From: Lutimonas halocynthiae
Lineage (GTDB): Bacteria > Bacteroidota > Bacteroidia > Flavobacteriales > Flavobacteriaceae
Reading direction: 5' to 3'
DNA: 64,000 bases
NCBI RefSeq assembly: GCF_030409835.1
Contig: NZ_JAUFQO010000004.1
Location: forward strand, 372,001 to 436,000
Positions 8,721 to 17,964 of this stretch are shown here, one piece after another. A program made the translations under genes and the position numbers. Under the pieces are notes generated by a model. The model had not been told where the DNA came from. It saw only the letters and a list, made by a program, of their open reading frames with translations, and ran no database searches. Every line of letters begins with the position of its first letter. Position 1 is the stretch's first letter.

Positions 8721-9906
8721 GTAAAATATCTAAAGGGTTATCCATACTTTCTTTTTGCTTAACAGGTTCTGTGCTGTCAGAGGCGCTTACACTTAAAACA
8801 ATTCCAATTGCGAAACAAGTCATCCAAATTGACGTTCCACCAGTACTGATTAATGGCAATGGCTGGCCCGTTACCGGAAATAAACCTACAGCGACGCCCA
8901 TATTGATCATGGCTTGAAAAATAATTGGCAAACCGACCCCCAAACAGAGTAAGGTGCCAAAAATGGTCACAGATTTTGTTGCAATTATTACGATTCGGAA
9001 CAGTAGTCCAAGGAAAAATAAAATAATTAAAATGGCACCTATCAAACCGAATTCTTCACCTATTATGGCATAAATAAAATCCGAGGAAGACTGTGGAAGA
9101 AAATTCTTTTGAACACTTTTTCCTGGTCCTTTTCCATATATTTCTCCAGATGCGATGGCAATCTTTGCTTTCTCTGCTTGATAATTATCTTCTGACTCAC
9201 CCGATGCGAAATTTTCTATTCTGCTTGACCATGTGCCGATACGACTAGTCTTCATAGAATCTGGAAAGGCCTTTGCGGTTAAAATGAATAAGGTGAAACA
9301 CAATAAGCCAACACCTAAAATAGAAGCTAAATATTTGATTGGGTATCCTCCCAGGTAAGCTAGTAACATAACCATTAGAAAAGTGATAGCGGTTGTAGAG
9401 AAATTTGCCGGCAGAATCAAAGCCAAAACAAAACCTACTGGTATCCACATATACAAAAGACTTTCTTTAAATGTTATTTCCTTTTCCTTATTTCTTGCCA
9501 AGTAACGGGCTACATATATCATTAACACCACTGCTGCAAGGGTTGAAGTTTGAAAACCAATACCAATAAATGGAATACTAATCCATCTGCTTGCATTTGC
9601 ACCATTGATAACAGTGCCCTGAGTTAAAGTATATACTAAAAGTAATACGACCACCGGTAGCATTAAAACCGATAAGCCGCTAAAATATCTATAAGGTATT
9701 CTATGCGTTGTATAAACAATAGCAAAACCAAGTAACAGTAAAATTGCATGCTTCATCAAATAGCCAAGAGTAGAACCCTTTCCTGCCACATATACCAGGT
9801 TTGTGCTTGCACTATAAACTGGCAAAAACGAAAATATAGCCAAAGCCGCTATGATTGCCCATATCGTCTTGTCTCCTCTGATATTTTCAAAAAATCTTGT
9901 GAACAT
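8704..9906 (-). CDS. ftsW: FtsW, SEDS-family lipid II polymerase of the septum
   Basis: 400 residues with about ten membrane helices. FtsW polymerises glycan strands at the septum together with the class B penicillin-binding protein, here FtsI from the same cluster. Family features are the [14 protein letters not shown] segment and the C-terminal GQPLPLIS(T)GGTS motif. It lies 15 bases after the shortened murD and overlaps murG. RodA is the other possibility within the SEDS family, but the dcw position makes FtsW much more likely. Confidence 0.95.
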   Translation of the reverse strand: MFTRFFENIRGDKTIWAIIAALAIFSFLPVYSASTNLVYVAGKGSTLGYLMKHAILLLLGFAIVYTTHRIPYRYFSGLSVLMLPVVVLLLVYTLTQGTVINGANASRWISIPFIGIGFQTSTLAAVVLMIYVARYLARNKEKEITFKESLLYMWIPVGFVLALILPANFSTTAITFLMVMLLAYLGGYPIKYLASILGVGLLCFTLFILTAKAFPDSMKTSRIGTWSSRIENFASGESEDNYQAEKAKIAIASGEIYGKGPGKSVQKNFLPQSSSDFIYAIIGEEFGLIGAILIILFFLGLLFRIVIIATKSVTIFGTLLCLGVGLPIIFQAMINMGVAVGLFPVTGQPLPLISTGGTSIWMTCFAIGIVLSVSASDSTEPVKQKESMDNPLDILHEAIG

Positions 9907-9921
9907 GCTGTTTACACTTGT

Positions 9922-10470
9922 TTATAATTGTCTAACTGCTTCTTTAAAACTTTTTCCTCTTTCCTGGTAACCTTCTGTCATGCTTTCACATTGACCAGCC
10001 GGTGAAAAAAGAACTGTTTCTCCTTCTCTACTCAACTTATACGCTATCTTAACTGCATCTCTGACACAGGTTGTTTCGATCATAAAATCAACAACGTTAC
10101 CGAAAGTATTGATCAACTTATCATTATTATGACCCAAGCAAATAATGGCATTTACCTTTTCATTTACGAGCGGTAACAATATGTCATAATCATTCTCTTC
10201 ATCAACTCCTCCCACTATCCAAATTGTAGCATGCTCCATGCTATCCAATGCATAATATGTAGCATTTACATTAACTGCTTTTGAATCATTGACATATTGG
10301 GAGCCATTAATGGTCAACACATTTTCTAATTTGTGTTCTTCATTTTCAAAGTCTGACATACAACTTCGTATGGTTTCCTTTCGGACTCTCATCAAATCAG
10401 ACAAGGTGTTAGATGCCATTGCATTCTTTACATTAAAATTGGTCTGTAAAGCAAATGATGAAATACTCAT
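9922..10470 (-). CDS. murD: MurD C-terminal domain only; probable remnant of D-glutamate ligase
   Basis: 182 residues, where MurD is normally about 445. The protein starts near the end of the central ATPase domain (FNVKNAMAS matches the usual GKHNxxNAMA helix) and covers the C-terminal Mur-ligase domain with NDSKAVN and IWIVGGVDEEND. The N-terminal UDP-binding domain and the P-loop ATPase domain are absent, and only 28 bases separate it from mraY, so they are not nearby. Residues that bind UDP-MurNAc-Ala or D-Glu in the known enzyme are also changed: NDSKATN reads NDSKAVN, and SPACAS-D reads SPAGQCES. Such a protein cannot be a ligase. It may be a decaying gene or a domain kept for another role; the intact frame favours some expression. 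Confidence 0.82.
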   Translation of the reverse strand: MSISSFALQTNFNVKNAMASNTLSDLMRVRKETIRSCMSDFENEEHKLENVLTINGSQYVNDSKAVNVNATYYALDSMEHATIWIVGGVDEENDYDILLPLVNEKVNAIICLGHNNDKLINTFGNVVDFMIETTCVRDAVKIAYKLSREGETVLFSPAGQCESMTEGYQERGKSFKEAVRQL

Positions 10471-10498
10471 GTGGTTTTTTATTTAATTGTTATTGTTG

Positions 10499-11731
10499 TT
10501 ATCTTACTTTTAATGTTAGGATTGAAATGACGGCCAGCAAAATGCCTACAATCCAAAACCTTGTTACGATTTTACTTTCGTGATAGCCTCTCTTTTGATA
10601 ATGATGATGCAGCGGGGCCATTAGAAATATTCTTTTACCTACTCCTGTTCTCTTTCTTGTATATTTGAAATAAGACACTTGGAATACAACCGATAAATTT
10701 TCAGCTAAAAAGATTCCAGCCAGAATAGGAATCAAAAACTCTTTACGAACAGACAAGGCGATCACGGCAATTACAGCACCTATCGTCAAACTTCCTGTAT
10801 CACCCATAAAAACTTGTGCCGGATAAGTATTATACCAAAGGAATCCTACCAAGCCACCTACAAATGCGCTGATGAAAATGGTCATCTCACCTGAATTCGG
10901 GATATACATCACATTTAAATAATCTGCGAAAATGATATTACCTGATACCCATGCAAAAATGGCAAGTGCCAGGACTATTATGGCGGAGCTTCCCGCAGCA
11001 AGACCATCGATCCCGTCGGTCAAATTAGCCCCATTAGACACGGCTGTTATGATAAAAATAACGACGAGCACAAAAAATAGCCAAACATAATCCTTGGTCC
11101 ATTCACCCATCCAGGTAAGTAGATTGGCATAGTCAAATTCATTGTTTTTTACAAAAGGAATTGTTGTTTTTGTAGATTTTTCAGCATCACTAAACCTATT
11201 AGATGATATTGTTACTTCTTGGCTGATTACGACCTCCCCATGTCTTAGTTTTTCCTTTACAACTACATCAGGATTAAAATAAAGCATCAAGCCTACAAAA
11301 ATTCCAAGTGACACCTGACCAACTATTTTGAATCGACCTTTCAAACCATCTTTATTCTTTTTAAAAACTTTGATATAGTCGTCTACAAAACCAATAGCCC
11401 CCATCCAGATCATGGTTACAATCAAAATAATGATGTAGATATTATCTAGTTTCGCAAATAAAAAGACTGGGATCAGGGTTGCGAGGATGATGATCAACCC
11501 ACCCATTGTAGGAGTCCCCTGTTTTTGAATTTGCCCATCTAAACCAAGATCTCTAACAGATTCTCCAACCTGCATGTTTCTCAATTTATCAATAATTTTA
11601 CGACCGTAAATTGTCGAAATTAAAAGTGAGAATGCAAAAGCAAGTGCTGATCTAAAGGATATATATTGAAACAAACCCGTACCAGGAAGGCTCGCATTTT
11701 GATCCAAAAATTCAAATAAATAATATAACAT
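10499..11731 (-). CDS. mraY: Phospho-MurNAc-pentapeptide translocase MraY
   Basis: 410 residues, about ten membrane helices. It transfers phospho-MurNAc-pentapeptide to undecaprenyl phosphate, giving lipid I. Conserved motifs are GTPTMGG, the Asp pair in [27 protein letters not shown] and the HHHYQKRG loop near the C-terminus. Like other Bacteroidota MraY it carries an extra loop (about residues 155-210) compared with the 360-residue E. coli protein. It follows murE by 9 bases and should be followed by a full murD, which is shortened here. Confidence 0.96.
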   Translation of the reverse strand: MLYYLFEFLDQNASLPGTGLFQYISFRSALAFAFSLLISTIYGRKIIDKLRNMQVGESVRDLGLDGQIQKQGTPTMGGLIIILATLIPVFLFAKLDNIYIIILIVTMIWMGAIGFVDDYIKVFKKNKDGLKGRFKIVGQVSLGIFVGLMLYFNPDVVVKEKLRHGEVVISQEVTISSNRFSDAEKSTKTTIPFVKNNEFDYANLLTWMGEWTKDYVWLFFVLVVIFIITAVSNGANLTDGIDGLAAGSSAIIVLALAIFAWVSGNIIFADYLNVMYIPNSGEMTIFISAFVGGLVGFLWYNTYPAQVFMGDTGSLTIGAVIAVIALSVRKEFLIPILAGIFLAENLSVVFQVSYFKYTRKRTGVGKRIFLMAPLHHHYQKRGYHESKIVTRFWIVGILLAVISILTLKVR

Positions 11732-11740
11732 CCTGGTTGT

Positions 11741-13204
11741 TTATTTGTTTAGTTCAGTTAGTAATTGATTGGTAATCTCAAAATCATCAAATCCAGATTT
11801 TTGATCTCCGATAATCTGATAGGTTTCATGACCTTTCCCGGCAACAAGAATTATGTCACCTTGCTGAGCCAGCTTACAGGCGGTTTTGATTGCCTGTTTT
11901 CTATCCACAATAGATATCGTTTTTTTATAATTCTCAGGTCGAACACCTGCTTCGACTTCTTTGATAATCTCATCCGGATCTTCACCTCTTGGGTTATCAG
12001 ATGTAAATACAACTTGATTACTCAAGCTAGACGCTATATTCCCCATTTTTGGCCGCTTTGTGCGATCCCTGTCACCACCACAACCAACAACTGTAATAAC
12101 TTGCTCATTAAAAGTCCTGATCGAATTAATGGTTTCTAATACATTCTTTAAAGCGTCTGGCGTATGCGCATAATCAATAATCGCATTAACACCTCCCTTT
12201 GAAACCGTATGCTGAAAGCGCCCAGAAACATTATCCAGTTCACTCAATATCCTAAGGTTTTCAAATTTATCCACGCCTAATAAGTCAGCGGTTGCATATA
12301 TCGCTAAAAGATTATAGGCATTAAATGAGCCAATAAGTTTGGTCCATACTTCCTGACCATTGATATTCAGAAGCAAACCATTAAATTGGTTCTCAATAAT
12401 TCGCGCTTTATAATCAGCTTCTGTTTTTAATGCATAGATCAATTTTTTAGCCTTCGTATTTTGAAGCATCACCATTCCATTCTTATCATCTGCATTCACA
12501 AGGGCGAAAGCTGAAGCAGGTAATTGATCAAAAAATGATTTTTTGATATCTCTATAAGAGGCAAAAGTTTTATGATAATCTAAGTGGTCGTGAGTTAAAT
12601 TTGTAAATATTCCTCCCTTAAAATCAAGACCTAAAGTTCTTTTCTGATGAATTCCATGTGAGCTTACTTCCATAAAGCAATGACTCACACCCTTGGCAAC
12701 CATATCACGTAACACCCTATTAATAGTAACAGAATCAGGTGTTGTATGGGTTGCTGTGATTTCTTCTTCTCCTATTTGTATTTTGATCGTAGAGATCAAT
12801 CCACTTTTATAGCCAGCTTTGTCATAATGTTCAGCTAGTAAGGTTGCAATCGTAGTTTTGCCATTGGTACCGGTAACACCAACCAAGGTTAATTCTGATG
12901 AAGGATTGTCATAAAAGTTTGAAGCAAGAATAGCCAAGGCTTCATTGGCATCGATTACCTGAACAAAAGTCACTCCATCAGGCATTTCAACAGGTAGGTC
13001 CTGACAAACAACCACTGCTGCTCCCTTTTCAATTGCAGTTGCAATAAAGGTATGCCCATCAAAGAGCAATCCCTTTTGAGCAACAAAAAGCGTATCAGAC
13101 ACAACCTTTCTTGAGTCAAACGCTACGGCTGCAATGCTAATGTCAGTTGAACCTTTTACAGATTCAACTGAAACACCATACAGTATGTCTTTTAATTTTT
13201 TCAA
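11741..13204 (-). CDS. murE: UDP-MurNAc-Ala-Glu: meso-diaminopimelate ligase MurE
   Basis: 487 residues, full length, with all three Mur-ligase domains. The ATP loop GTNGKT lies near residue 110. DNPR at 403-406 is the motif that marks diaminopimelate-adding enzymes, so the wall is expected to be of the meso-DAP type. VAGKGHETYQ near the C-terminus is also typical. It adds the third residue of the stem peptide in the cytoplasm. It starts one base after the ftsI stop. Unlike the neighbouring murD it is intact, so loss of ligase domains is not general in this cluster. Confidence 0.96.
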   Translation of the reverse strand: MKKLKDILYGVSVESVKGSTDISIAAVAFDSRKVVSDTLFVAQKGLLFDGHTFIATAIEKGAAVVVCQDLPVEMPDGVTFVQVIDANEALAILASNFYDNPSSELTLVGVTGTNGKTTIATLLAEHYDKAGYKSGLISTIKIQIGEEEITATHTTPDSVTINRVLRDMVAKGVSHCFMEVSSHGIHQKRTLGLDFKGGIFTNLTHDHLDYHKTFASYRDIKKSFFDQLPASAFALVNADDKNGMVMLQNTKAKKLIYALKTEADYKARIIENQFNGLLLNINGQEVWTKLIGSFNAYNLLAIYATADLLGVDKFENLRILSELDNVSGRFQHTVSKGGVNAIIDYAHTPDALKNVLETINSIRTFNEQVITVVGCGGDRDRTKRPKMGNIASSLSNQVVFTSDNPRGEDPDEIIKEVEAGVRPENYKKTISIVDRKQAIKTACKLAQQGDIILVAGKGHETYQIIGDQKSGFDDFEITNQLLTELNK

Positions 13205-13205
13205 T

Positions 13206-15182
13206 TTATGACAAGTCTAACTTGATTAATTCCCCTTTTTTCAGATCCGATCCGGCCTTTATAGATTGTGTTTTAACTTTTCCTATACCTTTTGAATTCA
13301 CTTTAAATCCCATATTTTCCAATAATGAAATAGCATCCATTCCTGGCATATTTCTCACATCCGGGACTTTTGAATACACTTCATTAGCCATGGTGTAATA
13401 ACCTTTATATTCTTTTTCCACCTCTGGTAGATGATCTGCAAAATTCACCTCTTCGATTACAGGCGTATCTGTGTAAATTTTTCTTGCGATTCTCTCAAAT
13501 ACAGGAGCTGCAACGATATTGCCGTAATAACCCGTCTTTTTATTTGGCTTATGCACTACTACTATACAAGAATACTTTGGCTCATCAGCTGGAAAATAGC
13601 CGACAAACGACGAAATATATTTGGTTTCATCAGTCCAGTATTCAGTCTGACAGGTTCCTGTTTTTCCGGCCATTGAAAAGTTTTTATCATATATATTTTC
13701 GGCAGTCCCTCTTTTTACCACATTCAACATCATTTCCTTTACCTTATCAATGGTCTCTTGTGAGCATATTTGAGGATGCATCACTTCTTTTTCGAATCTT
13801 GTCACCACATTACTCTGGGCTCTGATCTCTTTAACAAATCTTGGCTTCACCATTTCACCATTGTTTGCAATGGCATTGTAAAAAGTCAAAGTTTGAAGTG
13901 GCGTGAATGAAACACCGTAGCCATAAGCCATCCAAGGAAGTGACAGACCATTCCATGTATCTTTATTTTTAGGATCCGGAATCTTTGGCTGCCCTTCACC
14001 TTTAATAGGTAATCCAATCTTCTCCCCAACTTTCATGCGATTAAGACCGTCTATGAATTTCTGAGGATTATCCTTATAATGCTCATCTATGATTTTTACG
14101 ATACCTACATTTGAGGATAACTCAAAAACTCTGGCTGCGGATATCTTGCCATAACCTCCATGATGAGAATCTCTTACAGGCTTACCGTGAAAACGAATCA
14201 CACCTTTTTCCGTATCAATAATATCTGCCGTATCAATTACTTTATCCTCCAAAGCAACCACCATACCCATTAACTTAAATGTAGATCCCGGTTCATGAGA
14301 TTCATAAATGGCATAATTGCGCTGCTCAAAATAGGTGCCTTCTGATGTTCTACCAAGATTGGAAATGGCTTTTATCTCGCCTGTTTTCGTCTCCATTACG
14401 ACAACTGACCCATGATCAGCTTCAAACTTTTCTAATTGGGCCAACAAGGCATGATGGGCAACATCCTGTATTTTAAGATCTATTGTAGTGATGATATCCT
14501 TTCCGTCAATTGGCTCAATCTCGTTATTGTCATTTAGAGGCTTCCACTGGCCTTTCGCTATCTTTTGCTTCAGACGCTTCCCCTTCTTACCTCTTAAAAA
14601 TTCGTAAAAACTACCTTCGATTCCAACTCTCCCGCGGTAATCATCATAGCCTACGGCACGTTCAGCAATCTTACCTATTGGATGCTCGCGTACCGTTCGC
14701 TGTTCGATAATCAATCCTCCACGATAGGTCCCCAGTTTAAAAATTGGAAATTTTCTCAATCGCTGGTAATCGTTATAGCTTAAGTTTTTTGTAATAAATA
14801 AGTACCTGTTTTTATTTACGCGTGCCTTTCTGATTTTGTTTTCGTAGTAACCGGCTGATTTTCCAAGCATTTCGGACAAGGCCTGGCTCAGGTCTTTTAT
14901 CCCAGCCTCAAAAGCATCATCAGATATGGTTACCGCATCCATCCTTACGTCAAACCTCGAAACCGAAGTAGCCAGCAAGCTTCCGTCAGATGTATATACA
15001 CTGCCTCTATTTGCAGCGATCTCAAATGTTTTTACCGTTCCTTCCTCAGCCTGAACACGATACATATCACCGTCAATATGCTCAATCTCGATGAGCTTAT
15101 ATACAATTGCTATAGCAAACAAGAACAAAAACCCTGTAAGAAGGTAGAGTTTATTTAAAATTTGTTTCTTTTCTACGGCCAT
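13206..15182 (-). CDS. ftsI: Septal class B penicillin-binding protein (FtsI/PBP3) with PASTA domain
   Basis: 658 residues. One N-terminal membrane helix (about 10-27), a dimerisation domain with the RG(S)VY segment, and a transpeptidase domain. The active-site serine is Ser300 in EPGSTFK, followed by the SSN motif (LSSNVG) and KTG (MAGKTGT). The last 55 residues, from VPDVRNMPG, form a PASTA domain, which is common in Bacteroidota PBPs and absent from E. coli FtsI. It cross-links septal peptidoglycan with FtsW. It sits between ftsL (2-base gap) and murE. Confidence 0.95.
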   Translation of the reverse strand: MAVEKKQILNKLYLLTGFLFLFAIAIVYKLIEIEHIDGDMYRVQAEEGTVKTFEIAANRGSVYTSDGSLLATSVSRFDVRMDAVTISDDAFEAGIKDLSQALSEMLGKSAGYYENKIRKARVNKNRYLFITKNLSYNDYQRLRKFPIFKLGTYRGGLIIEQRTVREHPIGKIAERAVGYDDYRGRVGIEGSFYEFLRGKKGKRLKQKIAKGQWKPLNDNNEIEPIDGKDIITTIDLKIQDVAHHALLAQLEKFEADHGSVVVMETKTGEIKAISNLGRTSEGTYFEQRNYAIYESHEPGSTFKLMGMVVALEDKVIDTADIIDTEKGVIRFHGKPVRDSHHGGYGKISAARVFELSSNVGIVKIIDEHYKDNPQKFIDGLNRMKVGEKIGLPIKGEGQPKIPDPKNKDTWNGLSLPWMAYGYGVSFTPLQTLTFYNAIANNGEMVKPRFVKEIRAQSNVVTRFEKEVMHPQICSQETIDKVKEMMLNVVKRGTAENIYDKNFSMAGKTGTCQTEYWTDETKYISSFVGYFPADEPKYSCIVVVHKPNKKTGYYGNIVAAPVFERIARKIYTDTPVIEEVNFADHLPEVEKEYKGYYTMANEVYSKVPDVRNMPGMDAISLLENMGFKVNSKGIGKVKTQSIKAGSDLKKGELIKLDLS

Positions 15183-15184
15183 GT

Positions 15185-15511
15185 TTAATTATTAATAATG
15201 ACTTTGATTTTTTGAGGTGGAATTTGCGAAACATACAATCCGTTATCAGCAAGTCTTTTCGAAATACTTGACTCCATTTTAAGTTTCATAAGATCCGATC
15301 GAGTAGCTACAAATTCAGAATAGAGTTTGCGCTTTTCTTTATTGAGTGTGGCAATGCTTTGGACTTTCCTATCTATTTGATGGGAACTTGTTATCATTAA
15401 TAAGGCAAGAGTCGTTAGAAATATGATAAAGCCCCAATTCTTCTTCGCATCTTCATCTATCAGAAATTTACCTCTAAGGATGTTATACAAGGTTTGTTTG
15501 ACTTTTGACAT
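15185..15511 (-). CDS. ftsL: FtsL-like small division protein
   Basis: 108 residues: a cytoplasmic N-terminus, one membrane helix (about 28-44, FIIFLTTLALLMITSS) and an extracytoplasmic coiled-coil-like helix. This matches the layout of FtsL, which holds FtsW and FtsI in the division complex. Sequence conservation is low in this family, so the call leans on the position between rsmH and ftsI and the size. Confidence 0.85.
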   Translation of the reverse strand: MSKVKQTLYNILRGKFLIDEDAKKNWGFIIFLTTLALLMITSSHQIDRKVQSIATLNKEKRKLYSEFVATRSDLMKLKMESSISKRLADNGLYVSQIPPQKIKVIINN

Positions 15512-15535
15512 TTCGACTTTTAACTTCTATTATGA

Positions 15536-16432
15536 TTAATTCTTTTTTGCTATTCTTAGTTTGGCACTTCTAGCCCTGTTGTTCTTCTTGATTTCCTCTT
15601 GTGATGGAATGATCAGCTTACCTACTTTTTTTAAAGGAACCTCCACATTCCCGTAAAAATCTTTTTCAGGCTCCCCTTCAAACAATCCATACTGCATAAA
15701 CCTCTTGACCAACCTGTCTTCTAAAGAGTGGTATGATATCACACTCAACCTTCCTTCTTCGACTAATAAATCTGGTGTCTGCAATAAAAATTCTTTTAAA
15801 ACCTGCATTTCCTGATTTACCTCTATCCTAATCGCCTGAAAAATTTGCGCCAGGATTTTATGTTCTTTAGGTTTCGGCAAAAAGCGCTTTAAAACACTTT
15901 TTAATTGAAAACTTGTTCTTATTTCATTTTCACTTCGAGCCTGTACTATTTCTTTTGCCAGTGCTCTTGAGTTTCTCAGTTCACCATATTGAAAAAGTAC
16001 CTGTGACAGCTCCTCCTCCGAATAATGATTTACCACTTCAAAAGCAGATACGGTATCCGCTGAGTTCATCCTCATGTCTAAATCTGCATCGAATCGGGTA
16101 GAAAACCCTCGCTCTGCAGAATCAAACTGATGCGATGAAACCCCTAAATCTGCCAGAATTCCATCTACTTTTTTAACGCCGTTCAATCTGAGAAAACGAC
16201 TAATAAATCTGAAATTCTCATTTATCAGAACAAAACGATCATCTTCAATTTCGTTCCTCAAGGCATCACCATCCTGATCAAAGGCAAATAATTTACCATC
16301 AGCTCCAAGCTGTTTTAGTATCTGTCTGGAGTGACCTCCCCCTCCAAAGGTCACATCCACATAGACACCATTAGGTTTTATTTCTAGACCACCAACACTT
16401 TCAAAGAGCAAAACCGGGTCATGATAACTCAT
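15536..16432 (-). CDS. rsmH: 16S rRNA (cytosine-1402 N4) methyltransferase RsmH
   Basis: About 298 residues from the chosen start, the normal length. It methylates C1402 in the decoding centre of 16S rRNA using S-adenosylmethionine. DVTFGGGGHS is the SAM-binding loop; GILADLGVSSHQ and the late SYHSLEDRLVK motif are family signatures. Several start codons are possible (16444, 16441, 16432); I chose the one giving MSYHDPVLL, which aligns with other RsmH N-termini. The gene overlaps the end of mraZ. Confidence 0.96.
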   Translation of the reverse strand: MSYHDPVLLFESVGGLEIKPNGVYVDVTFGGGGHSRQILKQLGADGKLFAFDQDGDALRNEIEDDRFVLINENFRFISRFLRLNGVKKVDGILADLGVSSHQFDSAERGFSTRFDADLDMRMNSADTVSAFEVVNHYSEEELSQVLFQYGELRNSRALAKEIVQARSENEIRTSFQLKSVLKRFLPKPKEHKILAQIFQAIRIEVNQEMQVLKEFLLQTPDLLVEEGRLSVISYHSLEDRLVKRFMQYGLFEGEPEKDFYGNVEVPLKKVGKLIIPSQEEIKKNNRARSAKLRIAKKN

Positions 16433-16892
16433 TATCGTCATCATTTACATTACCCATTACATCTTCAGCCAAATCAGCAAAGTCAATTGCCGCATCATCA
16501 ATGGCCTTCTCATATTTATCTTTATCCCAAATCTCAATGATATTCACTGAAGAAGAGAGTACAACTTCTTTAGAAATTCCTGAAAACAAATGAAGATCCT
16601 TTGGAATCAACATCCTTCCAGATACATCCAACTCCACCACCTTAACTCCGGCAGTAAATCTTCTTATAAAATCATTATTCTTCTTTACGAACCTGTTTAA
16701 CTTGTTTACTTTCGCCATCATTTCATTCCATTCCTTCATTGGATAGAGTTCCAAACATGGCTGAAAAACGGAGCGCTTTAAAACAAAACCATCTTGTAGA
16801 ATGCTGGACAGTTGTTTCTTAAGTGGAGACGGAAGCATCAAACGCCCTTTGACGTCTGCCTTACATTCATATGTACCGATTAGATTTACCAC
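16419..16892 (-). CDS. mraZ: MraZ, repressor of the dcw cluster
   Basis: 157 residues from a GTG start. MraZ is a DNA-binding protein with two AbrB-like halves that represses its own operon. Both halves are visible: YECKADVKGRLMLP and ELDVSGRMLIP, each with the conserved DxxGR. The first residues VVNLIGTYECK match the normal MraZ N-terminus (MINLIG), and a cagggc sequence lies just upstream, so GTG at 16892 is a better start than the ATG at 16943. That upstream ATG falls inside the operator repeats. It is the first gene of the cluster. Confidence 0.93.
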   Translation of the reverse strand: MVNLIGTYECKADVKGRLMLPSPLKKQLSSILQDGFVLKRSVFQPCLELYPMKEWNEMMAKVNKLNRFVKKNNDFIRRFTAGVKVVELDVSGRMLIPKDLHLFSGISKEVVLSSSVNIIEIWDKDKYEKAIDDAAIDFADLAEDVMGNVNDDDNELS

Positions 16893-16937
16893 TTTGAGCC
16901 CTGAAAGTTGATTTATAATGACAAATATAGAGAATTT

Positions 16938-16962
16938 TACCACTTTTTACCATTTTTTACCA
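16938..16962 (-). promoter_or_regulatory. MraZ box array (three TGGTA repeats at 10-bp spacing)
   Basis: On the minus strand TGGTA occurs three times at exactly 10-bp steps (16938-16942, 16948-16952, 16958-16962), 46 bases before the mraZ GTG. A fourth TGGTA overlaps the start codon (16887-16891). MraZ of E. coli binds TGGGN repeats with the same 10-bp step, so this is very probably the autoregulatory operator with a lineage-specific base. Confidence 0.8.
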
Positions 16963-17090
16963 CTTTGTTGATAACTTTCTTTATATTCGCGTAAGTAGCT
17001 GATTAAATGAAGCTTAAACTGAATCGATTATTTTTGTGTAAAATATTCTGAACTTATGCAGAGAAAATTAGTACTTTGAACCAAATTATT

Positions 17091-17098
17091 TAAATTTG
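17091..17098 (+). promoter_or_regulatory. Candidate -7 element for the alpha/beta hydrolase gene
   Basis: TAAATTTG is an exact TAnnTTTG match 26 bases before the ATG at 17125. No clear -33 box at the right distance. The gap 16963-17124 separates two divergent genes, so a plus-strand promoter is required here. Confidence 0.45.
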
Positions 17099-17124
17099 CA
17101 AATCGCTAAGAATTTAGATCGTAA

Positions 17125-17895
17125 ATGAAATACACCCTCAAAAACGAAGATGGCTATTCTTACCTCGAGTCAGGGGAAGGTACTCCGCTCATCATTTTAC
17201 ATGGCCTTATGGGAAATTTAAGTAATTTCGATGGGGTTTTTGACCATTTTTCAGATTTGGGTTATCAGGTCATTATGCCTGAGTTACCTATTTACACACT
17301 ACCTCTTTTAAAGACAAACGTTAAGAACTTATCTAAGTTTATCAAGGATTTTGTAAAATACAAAGGACTTGACAAATATATCCTCATGGGTAATTCCTTG
17401 GGAGGGCATATCGCTTTATTTCATACAAAACTGAACCCAAAAAATGTTACAGGACTTGTGCTCACTGGCAGCTCAGGACTTTATGAAAATTCAATGGGTG
17501 AAAGTTACCCAAAAAGAGGCGATTACGAATATATCAAGAAGAAAGCGCAAGATGTTTTTTACGATCCTGAAGTGGCGACACCTGAGATCATAGATGATGT
17601 TTTTGACACATTAAATAATCGAAACAAACTCATTAGAACTATTGCAATCGCCAAGAGTGCTATAAGACATAATATGGGGAAGGACCTTCCTACTATGACG
17701 GTGCCAACCTGTTTGATTTGGGGAAAAAATGATTCGGTAACGCCTCCTGAAGTTGCTGAAGAGTTTGATAAGTTACTACCTAATTCGGAATTGCATTGGA
17801 TAGATAAGTGCGGACATGCACCTATGATGGAAAGGCCAATTGAGTTTAATGAAAAGCTTGAGCCATGGCTTACAAAACACTTCGGAACAAAATAG
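17125..17895 (+). CDS. Alpha/beta-hydrolase fold protein
   Basis: 256 residues with a complete catalytic triad: nucleophile elbow GNSLGGH (Ser91), acid Asp203 (WGKNDSVTPP) and His231 (DKCGHAPMMERP). The oxyanion segment HGLMGN follows the third strand. No signal peptide, so cytoplasmic. The substrate is not recognisable; similar proteins are esterases or C-C bond hydrolases of the MhpC/BphD type. It is transcribed away from the dcw cluster, and flavobacterial genomes often have such a hydrolase beside mraZ. Confidence 0.88.
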   Translation: MKYTLKNEDGYSYLESGEGTPLIILHGLMGNLSNFDGVFDHFSDLGYQVIMPELPIYTLPLLKTNVKNLSKFIKDFVKYKGLDKYILMGNSLGGHIALFHTKLNPKNVTGLVLTGSSGLYENSMGESYPKRGDYEYIKKKAQDVFYDPEVATPEIIDDVFDTLNNRNKLIRTIAIAKSAIRHNMGKDLPTMTVPTCLIWGKNDSVTPPEVAEEFDKLLPNSELHWIDKCGHAPMMERPIEFNEKLEPWLTKHFGTK

Positions 17896-17964
17896 TATCT
17901 TTACAAAGGATTCAGATAAAGTATTAAATTCTTAAGCTTTATTTTTCGACTCCCACGCGGCTCC

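Noticed and set aside
16893-16943. Longer mraZ start at ATG 16943
   Set aside because: The added 17 residues do not align with MraZ and the ATG lies within the operator repeats; GTG at 16892 gives the standard N-terminus.
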